64,000 nucleotides of DNA, taken from contig CAWJOC010000007.1 in the NCBI GenBank assembly GCA_963844315.1, positions 62,001 through 126,000 on the forward strand. Reading direction: 5' to 3'. The notes below the pieces were generated by a model that was not told the DNA's origin, did no database searches, and saw only the letters and a list, made by a program, of their open reading frames with translations. This DNA is from CAWAVN01 sp963844315. GTDB taxonomy: Bacteria > Planctomycetota > Planctomycetia > Planctomycetales > Planctomycetaceae. A program made the translations under genes and the position numbers. Shown in pieces: positions 20,789 to 30,436 of this stretch. Within the stretch, counting starts at the first letter, position 1. Each line of letters begins with the position of its first letter.

Positions 20789-21097
20789 ATGCCCAAGGCT
20801 TGGACCAACAAAGATGAACGGCAATACGAGCACATCAAGGAAGGCGAGGAAGAGCGGGGCAGGTCCGAATCACGGGCCAAGGAAATCGCCGCTCGCACGG
20901 TGAATAAGCGCCGCCGCAAAGAAGGACGCACCCCCAACAAAACCACGCAAGGGACCGGAAACCCGAACCGCAAGCTCGAAGACCGCAGCGTCGCGGAGCT
21001 TCGCAATCTCGCGTCGGAACTGAAAATTGAAGGCCGGAGCAAACTCAACAAGCAAGGGCTTGTCAAAGCCATCGGCAAAAAGCGGGGCCGGTCATGA
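20789..21097 (+). CDS. Small Rho-N/SAP-like helical protein, 'plasmid stabilization' type
   Basis: 102-aa basic protein. The N-terminal half WTNKDERQYEHIKEGEEERGRSESRAKEIAARTVNKRRRKEG matches small proteins usually annotated as plasmid stabilization proteins. The C-terminal ~35 residues (RSVAELRNLASELKIEGRSKLNKQGLVKAI) look like a Rho-N or SAP helix-extension-helix nucleic-acid-binding motif. It lies just after csbD, another small stress protein. The function is likely nucleic-acid binding but unproven. Confidence 0.72.
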   Translation: MPKAWTNKDERQYEHIKEGEEERGRSESRAKEIAARTVNKRRRKEGRTPNKTTQGTGNPNRKLEDRSVAELRNLASELKIEGRSKLNKQGLVKAIGKKRGRS

Positions 21098-21119
21098 AAC
21101 CATAACTACACGGTGCATT

Positions 21120-21169
21120 GTCGCCTTTTGCTCCGCAAAAGGGCGTGCTTTCGCGGAGCGAAAGACGAC
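21120..21169. repeat. 50-bp double-hairpin dispersed repeat, copy 1 (family F)
   Basis: GTCG at one end and CGAC at the other enclose two hairpins: CTTTTGC-TCC-GCAAAAG and CTTTCGC-GGA-GCGAAAG. A second copy at 51280-51329 is identical at 47 of 50 positions. It occupies the 73-bp convergent junction between the Rho-N-like gene and the ketoacyl synthase gene. Confidence 0.85.
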
Positions 21170-21170
21170 A

Positions 21171-22458
21171 CTACCCGCGAAGCACCACGGCGGCGCTTTG
21201 GCCCAGGCTTGTGCGGTTGATGCAGAGCGCCGTCGGAATCGGTGATTCTAGCGGTCCCTCATGCACGACGTTCAATCGGCAAAGGGGATCGGGAAATTGG
21301 TAGTTCAATGTTCCAGGGATCCTGGCGTGCCTTAACGCCAACAGGCTTCCCACAAGTTCCACCGCGCCAGACCCGGCATCGCTAAAGCCGAAATAACTTT
21401 TGAGCGCAACCAGCGGCACGCGTTCCCCCCAGTCGCCGATTGCCTGATAAAGGGCCCGGGCTTCGATCAAATCATCATTCCGAGTGCTCTTTCCATCCGC
21501 ATTGATGTGCCCGACCTGATTGGGGGCCATGCGAGCCTGCTTAAGGGCGGCTTTGACGGCGTTCGCCAAACCTGCCCCATTGAATCGGTTCGCATGGCCC
21601 TTCCCATCACAACCGGCGGCAATTCCCAAGATCTCCGCGTAGATTTCCGCGCCCCGGCGAGCGGCGTGCGGAAGGCTCTCCACCACAAACGCTGCCGCCC
21701 CTTCTCCGGCGATCATTCCATCCCGCTTGATATCAAAAGGCCGAGAGGCGGATTCGGGTTCGCAGTCGCGAGAAGACAATTCCTCATACAAGCAAAACTT
21801 CGCAAGATCAACCGGCAGGACATTCGAGCCGCATCCGCCGACGATCATGCAATCCGCCGCCCCGCTCGATCACATTCACCGCTTCCATCAGCGCCAAAAG
21901 CGCGGAAGCATCCCGGCAGGTGATCGTGTTGTTGGGGCCTCGCGCATCGTATTCCATCGAAACGTAGCAAGCGGGCGAGTTGGGCAATTGCCTGAGCAAC
22001 CATAACGGAGCGATTCGAGCCATGTCCTCCGCATCCCAGAGGGATGCATCGAAAGGCAACCGCTGCTCCGCGAACCTTTGGACGGCATCGGCGAGTTCTT
22101 CCGGCGTTGTTGACATCCGCCCGGCGCCATACACCACGCCCAACCGCTCCGGGTCCACATCGCCCTTTTCGAGACCCGCGTCTTGCATGGCCAATGTCCC
22201 GGCGGCCACGCCCAACTGAATCGCCCGCGGCATCACCTTCAGAAACTTCTTCTGCGGCAAGTACCTTAGCGGATCGAAATCCAAGACCTCGGCGGAGAAA
22301 TGTGTGGGCAGATTTTGGGAAGGGACCGCGCGCAAGTAACCCACGCCTGAGCGGCCTTCCATCAGGCTGTTCCAAAAGGCTTTATTGCCGATGCCGATGG
22401 GCGAAACCACGCCCACCCCGCTCACGACCGTCCGTGTCGTGGCCGCGCCTGTAAACAT
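21171..22458 (-). CDS. Beta-ketoacyl synthase-like protein lacking both catalytic histidines (frameshifted)
   Basis: FabF-like thiolase-fold condensing enzyme of about 428 aa. The N-terminal part (from 22458) has TRTVVSGVGVVSPIGIGNKAF; the presumed nucleophile Cys is in NNTITCRDASALLAL (residue 181). Coding shifts frame at about 21859, where an extra G breaks ERGADCMIVGGCGSN. In the C-terminal half the FabF motif NAHGTST reads NADGKST, and KSMTGHLLGAAG reads KSYFGFSDAGSG, so both catalytic His positions are replaced (Asp and Phe). It may therefore be a non-elongating partner or initiator rather than a normal fatty-acid synthase. No acyl carrier protein or other lipid gene is adjacent. Confidence 0.78.
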
Positions 22459-22547
22459 TTCGGACCCATTCGTTCAGTCCAGCCGGTTCCTCCCGGATTC
22501 TTTCGCGGCGGGATTACACCTGATCCATGAAACTCTGTCAAGAACGG

Positions 22548-24095
22548 TCATTTTCGGAAGCCGGGCGGACGAGTGTAAATCTCGGCGTAACACGCAAACG
22601 GATCCTCTTGGATTCCTTCCGTTCCCTGGAGTTCCGCTGCCAACTGCTCCGCAATCCGATGATCGATTCCAGATCGGCTGATGATGAGATAATCAATCGC
22701 ATAGGGTTCGACATTGAAATAGATTGGGAGAGTATTGGCCAACAACGTCTTTCGGCCGCTGGCAATAAAGTCCAAGGCGAACTGCGTGTCGACGGCATAA
22801 ACGGCGTCCGGCGGCAGGTCGTCGATCAACTTGCGGGCGAACCGCGGCGAATCGTAATGGATGTCGTTCCAGTGCCGGAGGTGCACCATCAGCGTGCGTA
22901 ACCCGGACCCAGGGAGAAGAAGCAAAACAATCGCGAGAGAAGCCAACAGGACCGCTATGGAATGACTCTTCGTAAAGAAACTCAACGTTCGATCCAGTCC
23001 ATGCCCCACGCCGACGAACATCAATCCGGCGGGATAGATCCAGTAGCCCAGCACCGGATGATGCGGACCGATGCTTATACTCATTAAGTAAATCGACGAC
23101 CATCCCAGGCAGCAGACGGTCCACATCGGGGAATTTCGCTTCCGGAAATTTAAAAGCGTGGCGGCCACCAACCCGGCCAAGGCGAGCAACATTTGGATTG
23201 GTCCGATATGCTCCCACATCACTCGCGCGTGATAGCACAACGAAGGGCCGGGCAGAATCGCGCGTTGCCAAATGGGAACGCCCGCGACTCCGCCGAATTG
23301 GTTTTGGAACTGAATCCGAAAGGTTTCCGGATACATGGCAATCAAGGGCAGCCACAAGCCGAAGACCAACAAGGCCACAAGACCCAAAAGTGCAGGGTGC
23401 GAAATTCGCCGCCAGCCCCGCGAGACCAGAAACACCCACGCCGCCAGTTGAATGGCGTAGACCATCGCAAAGGGATGCGTGAGGCCGCCTAAGCCCAGGC
23501 AGACCCCCGCGAGGACCAACCGCGAGAGACGACCGGTTTGCCGCCAGTCGAAGACGCAGAGGATGGCCGCGAAGCCGAACGCTCCGCAAAGGATGTCGGG
23601 CCGGGCACAAGTGGCCGGGAAGTAAAACCATCTCGATAACGACAAAAAACCGCCGGCCCACAAGGCCGCCAGCGTGGTCGCTCCCGCTGCAAGTGACACC
23701 CGGTAGACCAGCCAGAGGGCCAGAAGACCCGCGATTCCCGATGCCAGCCTTGCGGTTCCATACACGTCCGGCAATACGGCGTAAAACACCGCTTGAAAGT
23801 AGAAGTACAGGGGCGGTTCGGAAAAGAGCGCCTCATCGGCCCGATAAAAGGCCGAGTCCAAATTCCGCGCCGGAACGTGCGGCAAGCAGGGGATGCCCGT
23901 CCGCAGAATCGCGAGGCCCGGAACCGCATAGAAGTTTTCATCCTGGCCCCCCGGTTGATGGTACATCACCGGCACGCGCAGGACGAGGAATGACAATGCA
24001 ATGACGCCAAGGCAGATTGTGGATCCGCGTAGCCGCGAACGGCCCGCATGCGGTGATGAGAGAACTCCCGCAGAGTTCGCATCAGTGGCGTGCAT
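22548..24095 (-). CDS. Glycosyltransferase family 39 (ArnT/PMT-like) membrane protein
   Basis: 515-aa multi-pass integral membrane protein of the dolichyl/polyprenyl-phosphate-sugar-dependent transferase type. The first loop carries the family acidic motif PGGQDENFYAVPG (D/E pair, residues ~48-60) and later a second acidic site DEALFSEPPLYFYFQAVFY. About ten to eleven hydrophobic helices follow, with a soluble periplasmic tail at the C-terminus (DDLPPDAVYAVDTQFAL...). It probably transfers a sugar from a polyprenyl carrier to lipid or protein in the periplasm. It lies 90 bp upstream of the ketoacyl-synthase gene on the same strand. Confidence 0.82.
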   Translation of the reverse strand: MHATDANSAGVLSSPHAGRSRLRGSTICLGVIALSFLVLRVPVMYHQPGGQDENFYAVPGLAILRTGIPCLPHVPARNLDSAFYRADEALFSEPPLYFYFQAVFYAVLPDVYGTARLASGIAGLLALWLVYRVSLAAGATTLAALWAGGFLSLSRWFYFPATCARPDILCGAFGFAAILCVFDWRQTGRLSRLVLAGVCLGLGGLTHPFAMVYAIQLAAWVFLVSRGWRRISHPALLGLVALLVFGLWLPLIAMYPETFRIQFQNQFGGVAGVPIWQRAILPGPSLCYHARVMWEHIGPIQMLLALAGLVAATLLNFRKRNSPMWTVCCLGWSSIYLMSISIGPHHPVLGYWIYPAGLMFVGVGHGLDRTLSFFTKSHSIAVLLASLAIVLLLLPGSGLRTLMVHLRHWNDIHYDSPRFARKLIDDLPPDAVYAVDTQFALDFIASGRKTLLANTLPIYFNVEPYAIDYLIISRSGIDHRIAEQLAAELQGTEGIQEDPFACYAEIYTRPPGFRK

Positions 24096-24273
24096 CTGGT
24101 GGTCTGGGAGTTCTTATGGGAGAGTAGTATCGCGAATCAAGGTTCGTGAGCCAAGGCCCCCTCTGCCTTGACTCTTTAATTCGCCCTCATGGGAATGAGT
24201 GGAGTGATGTTAATTGTCCAGGATCTTGCCGTCAATTATGACCTCCGCGATTTCCAATGACGGAGTTGTGTGA

Positions 24274-25299
24274 TTAGGCCGCGATTGGGATTGCGATGGG
24301 GGGTTCTAGGGCGGTGACCCATTCGACGATGCGCCATTCCATCCAGCGGCGGTCGCCATCAATGCCTCCGCGGCTGACGTATCCGAGATGCCCGCCGGAT
24401 TTCGTGAGATGAAGCTGCACGGAAGGCGAGAGAGGCGTCGTCTCAAACACCGAGCGCGGCACGATGGGATCATCTTCCGAGGCGAGAATCAGCGTGGGCA
24501 CGCGGATATTTTTCAGCCAAGGGGCGGCACTTCCCTCCGCGTAAAAATCGGACACGTTGGCATAACCCCAAACGGCCCGCGTGTAGTAATCATCAAAATC
24601 CCGCATTCTTCGCAACCGTTTGCCGTACCGCAACAGCGCCTTCCGGCGGATGAGCTTGGGCGACTCGGCCACCTGCTTGAGCAGGCAGCGGACAAACCGC
24701 GAGTTATAGATCTGAGTGAAAAACCGTTCCAAGGCCAACGCCGATTGCTCCAATTCGATGGGCGGATTGATGGCAATGGCCCTTCGGAGCGTGGATGGAA
24801 GTTTGTCTGGGAATTCGCCCAGCATCTTCAGTCCCAGATTTGCCCCCAATGAGAATCCCACAAAGGTCAGCGGCGAGCGGGGACAAAGGTCATGGGCGAA
24901 TTGAATCGCCCATAAGCCATCTTGGGACCGGCCGGGATGGTAAGGCAACCGGGCCAACCCAGAACCCGCTCCGCAGGCCCTTAAATCCATGCGAAACACC
25001 CGCACGCCTTGGGCCAAGAGCTTTCCCGCCACCCGCTGCATGTAGGAACTCTGCGATGTGCCTGCCAGCCCATGCACCAGAAACGCCGAAAGGTCGGTCT
25101 CTTTCCAACCCAAAGGGCAATCATCGTGGAGGGCCACGGTGTCGCCATCGCCAAACGGAACCAAATGCAGCGCCGGCGCGGTAGGATAAGTGCTTCCGGG
25201 CAGGCAGTTTCCGGCGAGCGTCTGCGCGTGTCCTCCACGAAACAGCCGGTGCGGCTGAAAGTCCCGCTGAATTTGAAATTGCGGAAACGATTGATCCAT
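24274..25299 (-). CDS. YheT-family alpha/beta hydrolase
   Basis: 341-aa AB-hydrolase of the YheT/EMB8 type. It begins QRDFQPHRLFRGGHAQTLAGN, characteristic of this group. The catalytic triad is visible: Ser in FVGFSLGANLGLK, Asp in LASEDDPIVP and His in KSGGHLGYVSRGG. An oxyanion-hole segment FLVHGLAGTSQSSYM is present. No signal peptide, so cytoplasmic. Physiological esters are unknown; family members hydrolyse short-chain esters in vitro. Frame intact. Confidence 0.88.
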   Translation of the reverse strand: MDQSFPQFQIQRDFQPHRLFRGGHAQTLAGNCLPGSTYPTAPALHLVPFGDGDTVALHDDCPLGWKETDLSAFLVHGLAGTSQSSYMQRVAGKLLAQGVRVFRMDLRACGAGSGLARLPYHPGRSQDGLWAIQFAHDLCPRSPLTFVGFSLGANLGLKMLGEFPDKLPSTLRRAIAINPPIELEQSALALERFFTQIYNSRFVRCLLKQVAESPKLIRRKALLRYGKRLRRMRDFDDYYTRAVWGYANVSDFYAEGSAAPWLKNIRVPTLILASEDDPIVPRSVFETTPLSPSVQLHLTKSGGHLGYVSRGGIDGDRRWMEWRIVEWVTALEPPIAIPIAA

Positions 25300-25480
25300 C
25301 GTGGCTTATGGCGAAACATCGCAATAGTCCTGGACGTTTCGCCCACCCTTCCATCCTGGGGAGAAACTGCGAAGTGGTCTTGTTATATCGTCATCCGCCC
25401 TGCGCCGCGGAGAGAAAAACACAAGCGTTGGGCCAGGACTTCTTAGGACAGACGAACACAACGGGTCGGGTTGCACGGGT

Positions 25481-27587
25481 TTAAGGGATTGTGCGGGATT
25501 CGACTCGGAAGGTGTTGTCCTTGGGTTTCCAAAGCGGACGGGCGAAGGCATCCGCGTCCAATGGGAGCGGAACAGGCGGCGAGGCAAATGGCGGCGGTTC
25601 GATTTCCGCGGTTTGCCGAAAGAGCGGGGCGGATGCCGTCGCCGAGGTTTGATGACCGAGCGGAATCACGGGGAACCGCTGCTCTTGGGTTTCCTGCAAA
25701 TGCAAAAGCAGAATCCGGCGGATTTCCCGAATGGTCGCCGGGTGGCGATGGGCTTCGGAATGGTCGGCATGCACCACGATTTCCGATTCCACGTTCGTCA
25801 AATGAGCGCTGGCATAAGTCACCACGCCGTCGGTGTTTTCTTCCACCGGAAGGTTGAGTTTGGTAATGCCGACGACGTTGTGATACTTCACGTCAGGCGA
25901 TTGCGGAGTTTGCAGCATCGCTTGCAGAATCGGGGACTTGGGCGAAAGCGAATCCAGGCTGGTCGTCACGATGTCCGAATCATCAATCCGAAACGCCCCC
26001 GGATTCAGTTCCAAAAGCTGCTTGGTCGTGTTAACGGTCAATTTGGGAATGGAGATCAACCGCCGACCCAGCCAGCGGGTGAAGTTGTTGGCGAATTCGC
26101 TGCCCCGGTGCGGGCTGGCAATCGTGATGACCCGCGACACTGCGGGGTTCGATTCGAAAAAGAACACCCGCTCGATTTCGTGCTTCACTTCCGGCGGGGC
26201 GCTGACCTGGGCGAAGGGCGTATTGCTCACGCTGTTCCAATACATATCGCCGCTGTCGTAGGTGATCAACCGGGAGATCAACCCGCCCATGCTATGGCCG
26301 ACCAGGACCATGTCATCCAACCGGTGGTCCGTATCGCGACTGGCAAAGGTCTGGTGCATCACGGCGAGGGCCTCCCGGAGATCCGCCGCCGATTTCCAGA
26401 ACGGTTCGCCCGTGGGATAAAGATAAAACCAGAACTGGTATTTCTCGCGCAGGACCGGGTCGCTCCGCAAATCGTTCAGGGCTTCCATCCAGGTCATCGG
26501 GCTGGACCAGAGGCCATGCACCATTAACACGGGGATTTTTCCCGGCTGATAGGGCTGCACCATGTACAGCCCGGCGATCTTTTGCACCTTGTCGGGACGA
26601 AGCAGTCCGAAGGTATCGAGTTTTTGAATGTCGGGATCGTTCAGAAAATACGCGAGCGGCGTGGAGAGGTCGCTTTCGAGCGGAACCGTTCGCCCCGCCA
26701 CTTGCACGTCCGTCAGTTCCAAGGGATCGAACAATTCCAACTCGGCCTTCAGATGTTTGCCGGAGTTGGCATGACCGGTTGGTTGTGCGGGATCTTCGGT
26801 TTGCAATCGCAAAAACGCGGTGACGGGAAAACTCAAACCCTGCGCGTAGTAGCGTTCCACATCGGGCGATGCATTGCCGTTTTTGCGGACGGCGATCAAC
26901 GGCACGCCCAAACCGAAGGTGCGGTAATGGTTCTTAAGTCCTTCCAAGTCGTAGTCCGAGACAAACTCGAAGCTGTCGAAATCCTCGGCCTCCCAGCGGA
27001 ACCCGCGCCGAGATGGATACCTCCAACGTATTGTCGCTCGTGACGACGCGCAGAGTCGACCCGGGCCGAAACGTGCCTTCCTTTTGGGCAATCCGCAGGC
27101 AGCTTTCGAGCGCGGAATTGTACAAATCGCACGCCCCTCGAAACTGCGGATCGTACGGATTTCGATCCTCACGAAACTTCGCATCGAACAGGTACGCATA
27201 CGACTGAGCCACGGAGTTGAGATACCACTCCTGCGCCCGGTGCGGGTTGATGAGTTGCTGTTTCACGGCGGCGATGTAACTGAGTTCCGCGAGCGCATAA
27301 CAGCTTTCCGCCGTCGGTTCGGTGGCTTGCAGCGCGGAGAGATTCGCGATCAGCGTTTCCGTATCCGTAAACGGCCCCGTGGGCAGTGCGTACCGCCTTA
27401 AAAGCTGCACGGTGCGCTTGCTGGGTTGCGGTCCGCCGCGGGCGGTGAGTTTCAACTGGTCGGCGAGCGGGTTTTTGGGTTGGGGCCGGAGTTTGACGAA
27501 ACGCTGACCCCCGCACCCCGCCAGGACTAATACCATTAGCCCGACGAAGAGAACCGACGCTCGTCGTGTTCTCCGAATCCCCGCCAC
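25481..27587 (-). CDS. Lipoprotein alpha/beta hydrolase (esterase/lipase family) (frameshifted)
   Basis: About 700 aa. The N-terminus (from 27587) is a lipoprotein signal, VLFVGLMVLVLAGCGG, with lipobox LAGC. Residues ~60-190 are helical and TPR-like. The C-terminal half is a lipase-like alpha/beta hydrolase: PVLMVHGLWSSPMTWME, nucleophile Ser in LVGHSMGGLISR, and His in HADHSEAHRHP. The two halves are in different frames; the break is at about 27003 in GGCGCGGG (SISAR|GFRWEAEDFDSFEF). The minus-strand downstream ORF runs to 25481. It is predicted to be anchored to the outer or inner membrane; the substrate is probably a lipid or other ester. Confidence 0.82.
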
Positions 27588-27850
27588 AACTTCCTCATCC
27601 TTGAATGAAACCCAGTCCGGTTTGCTTGGCCGACGTAAAGACGCTCGCGCATGCGCGCACGCGGCAAGATAACCATTCCGCCCATCCGGTCAAGATGAAG
27701 CAAATCCAGATCCATCGGCATAGGGAACCCCCACGTCCTTTTGGCTCAAAAATGCGCACAATGGGGACGGCTGTGTGATCGGGGCGATTTCCTAGAGATG
27801 GGGAAGCCACGAAGACTGGGCGCTAATCGCCATGAAACCAAATATCTGGC

Positions 27851-28294
27851 TTAAAGCGGAACGTCATGATAATTTAGTGCCCATTCCTTCATGAATCGCA
27901 CCTGCTTGGGAACGATGCGGTAAACGATGAGGTTGGGATTGTCCAAGTTGCCGAGGTATTGCCGGAGCAGCGGGTTATCGTTCCAGATTTCTTCCAAGAG
28001 CGGTCGATCGGTGATGACTTCCGCGATGCCTGTGATGCGAACTTGGTTGTGTCCGGGATCGAGGTAACACAGTTCGACCTTGGGATTGGCTTCGATTTCC
28101 TGCGTCTTGTGGTATTGCCGGAGGTTCGCGACGTACACGGTGAAGCGTTCGGTGCGGACGGGCGAAACGGGCCGAAGCCTAGGTTGGTCGCCATCCATCG
28201 TGGCCAGATAAGGAAACCGGTCGCGCGCGATCACCTCCAAAGCCAATTCCTCCACACGCGCGGAATCAATCGGTTCAGGAGCCGGTTGGGTCAT
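27851..28294 (-). CDS. Pyridoxamine 5'-phosphate oxidase-like flavin-binding protein
   Basis: 147 aa, split-barrel FMN-binding fold of the PNPOx-like superfamily: EVIARDRFPYLATMDGDQPRLRPVSP, VYVANLRQYHKTQEIEANPKVELCYLDPG and a C-terminal MKEWALNYHD. It is more like general-stress-protein-26 / F420-or-FMN reductase-like members than true PdxH. ATG at 28294 is preferred, with AAGGAA upstream; an in-frame ATG at 28309 is possible. The longer open frame up to 28549 runs through a repeat hairpin and is not coding. Confidence 0.8.
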   Translation of the reverse strand: MTQPAPEPIDSARVEELALEVIARDRFPYLATMDGDQPRLRPVSPVRTERFTVYVANLRQYHKTQEIEANPKVELCYLDPGHNQVRITGIAEVITDRPLLEEIWNDNPLLRQYLGNLDNPNLIVYRIVPKQVRFMKEWALNYHDVPL

Positions 28295-28346
28295 TGGCCG
28301 TTCCTTCATTGCAGAAAGCCAATTTTGGTCGTGGGTTTGTTTGAAC

Positions 28347-28405
28347 GTGGCACAGACATTCCTGTCTGTGCGTTGGAGTCGCACAGACAGGAATGTCTGT
28401 GCCAC
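28347..28405. repeat. Long perfect palindrome, GGCACAGACATTCCTGTCTGTGCC type (family E)
   Basis: Two 25-bp arms (GTGGCACAGACATTCCTGTC TGTGC and its exact reverse complement) around a 9-bp loop. Each arm is itself palindromic. A shorter copy of the core lies at 45528-45555. It is located just upstream of the PNPOx-like gene, between minus-strand genes. Confidence 0.85.
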
Positions 28406-28491
28406 CTTGTTATCCGTTCCAAGATGATTCTGCGGTCTGTCTGCCGCCATTTCAAGGGCGAGGCGAGTTGAGCAAACCGCGACATTCCCGG

Positions 28492-28669
28492 AGAAGATGA
28501 ACGCAAAGACCGCAAAGGAAGACGCAAAAAGCCGCAAAGGAACAAGCAAATCAGGACTTTCCGAATTGATAAATTGAATTCGTAAGTGCCGTTGGATTTC
28601 TAGAGCACGGATTCAATCTTCCTTTGCGAACTCCGCGTCTTCTCTTTGCGGACTTTGCGTTAAAATGGC
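28492..28669. repeat. Inverted pair of CGCAAAG arms, copy A1
   Basis: The left arm at 28492-28542 reads AACGCAAAGACCGCAAAGGA then AGACGC...CGCAAAGGAA; the right arm at 28619-28669 is its imperfect reverse complement, ending CTTTGCGTTAA. Spacer ~76 bp. It is next to the family E palindrome. Together they fill the 410-bp gap 28295-28704, which has no gene. Confidence 0.8.
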
Positions 28670-28704
28670 TGCTTGTCAATCGGCGGAATCGTTACGAAAT
28701 CTCG

Positions 28705-30208
28705 TCAAGGAGAAACCGGACGGAGCGTAGCCCCGGACAGGAAGTTGTCCTTGACGATGCCCACGCCCTCGTTCAATTCGGGCGGACTGCTCAACAGGTT
28801 GCCCGTGAGCAAATTGCCTTCGCTTTTGGTCGCGCGAATGGGGACGGTTCCCTCTCCGGGTTGTTCGGTTTGGATCAGGCAGTCGGAAATCCGGCTGTTC
28901 GTCACATCATCGAGCCATAACCCGCATGGGCCAAAGTTCAGGATGCTGCATCCGGTGAGATTGAACCCTTGGCAATGCCTTAACGCCACGGCGGCGGCTT
29001 GATCGCCTAACCCGTGGATGTGATTGCCGGCGAGCGTGCAGTTGCTGCAATTCGCAAAGAGCAGCCCCAACTTGGCCTCGGAGCCATCGCCGTAATGATA
29101 CCGCGGATTCCGGTCGAACACGTTATTCGCCACGATGATGTTGTCGCACCCTTCCACGAAGAGGTTTTGGCTGAAACCTTTCCAGAGCGTGTTTCCGGTG
29201 ATGGTCACGCCGCGGGTGTTTCGCAGTTCGATATTCACTTGGACGTCGGATAGCACATTGTCGGCGATGGTGATGTTTCCATGCCGAAGCTCGTCCGTGA
29301 ATGACACCTTGGCCGATTCCCCGTTGATGCGGATGTTGGCGGAGCCGGGGGATTCGTGAGCGTGTTGAATGGTGCAGCCCACGATGGCGACTTCGCCAAT
29401 CGAACTGCCGGTGGAATCCAAGAGCACGTTGGCGGTGGGTTCGGAGCCTTCGCCGCCCATGTTGGCCTCGATGTCGCAGGTGCCGATTTGCAGGTTGCGG
29501 ATTTCGCTCTGGCGGGAGACCACCCCGCCGCCGCGGTTGTAGCTGATGTGGCAATTGGCGATGTTGATTTGGTGCAAGTTGAGCCGGTCCAGATAAACCC
29601 CCACGCCCTTGTTGTTGTAAATGTGGCATTCGGACAGGATCACGTTTCGGCTTCGGCCCACCAGATGAACTCCGTGGAGCGCTTCGCGGACCACGAGGCG
29701 CGTGAGCGTCAACTGCATCGTTCCGCTGGCTTCGATCCCCACAGCTTCCGGGTGTCCGCCCACGATTTCGAGGCCATCGACCAAGGGCGTTCTTTGACGA
29801 TCCCAGACGTTGGCCTTCACCGACGATGGGGCCGCCGTTCCCGCGTGCGTCCCAACGAACCGAAACGCCGGTCCCGGTCCCGCCATCGAAAATCTGCGCC
29901 ACGCCATCCCCCCGAATCGAGGTATAACCTACCTTGTCCAAATCGATCTCAATGGGTTTTGTGATCCGGTACACGCCCTTCTCAAAGTGGAGACTGCCAG
30001 TCCCCGCGTCCACCGCGCACTGAATGGCCAGCGTGTCGTCCGAACGGCCATCGCCTTTCGCCCCAAAGTCGTTGACGGTTGGTTCGCGGTCGACTCCCTG
30101 TGGATTTTGCGCTTGCGGCGCGGCTCCGGAAAACGTAAGACCAACAACGACCAACGCCGAGAGAATCGGCACGCCAAGAATCCAAGTTTTCGATGCGAAG
30201 GTTTTCAC
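28705..30208 (-). CDS. Secreted right-handed beta-helix protein, pectate-lyase superfamily (frameshifted)
   Basis: About 500 aa with a signal peptide (WILGVPILSALVVVGLTFSGAAPQAQ). The Pectate_lyase_3-type start NDFGAKGDGRSDDTLAIQCAVDA leads into a parallel beta-helix with rungs such as NVILSECHIYNNKGVGVYL and ITIADNVLSDVQVNIEL. Catalytic residues are not obvious; it is likely a polysaccharide lyase, glycosidase or carbohydrate-binding protein. Coding shifts frame at about 29890: one extra G (TTTTCGATGG for TTTTCATGG) breaks GVAQIFMAGPGPAFRFVG. The upstream frame continues as arginine-rich noise to 29123, a sign that it is not translated there. Confidence 0.8.
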
Positions 30209-30436
30209 GAGTTTTCGTCCCCTTGTGAAATTGACCGCCGATGAGGAAGGGAAATTTCGCAGCGGAACGCTCTCTTACTTTGATGAGCTTACCAAAATCC
30301 GGCGGAAGAAACGGAATGAAACGGGAAGCCGACGGACACATCGCGGAGAATGAGGCGGATTGACAACGATTTCCCTGGGGACTAATTTAGCTGGGGAATT
30401 GAATTGGCTGTTTCGGCCCGTGTTTTGGGTGGCTCG

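Noticed and set aside
28295..28549. N-terminal extension of the PNPOx-like protein
   Set aside because: It would translate straight through the family E palindrome; homologous sequence begins at MTQP.
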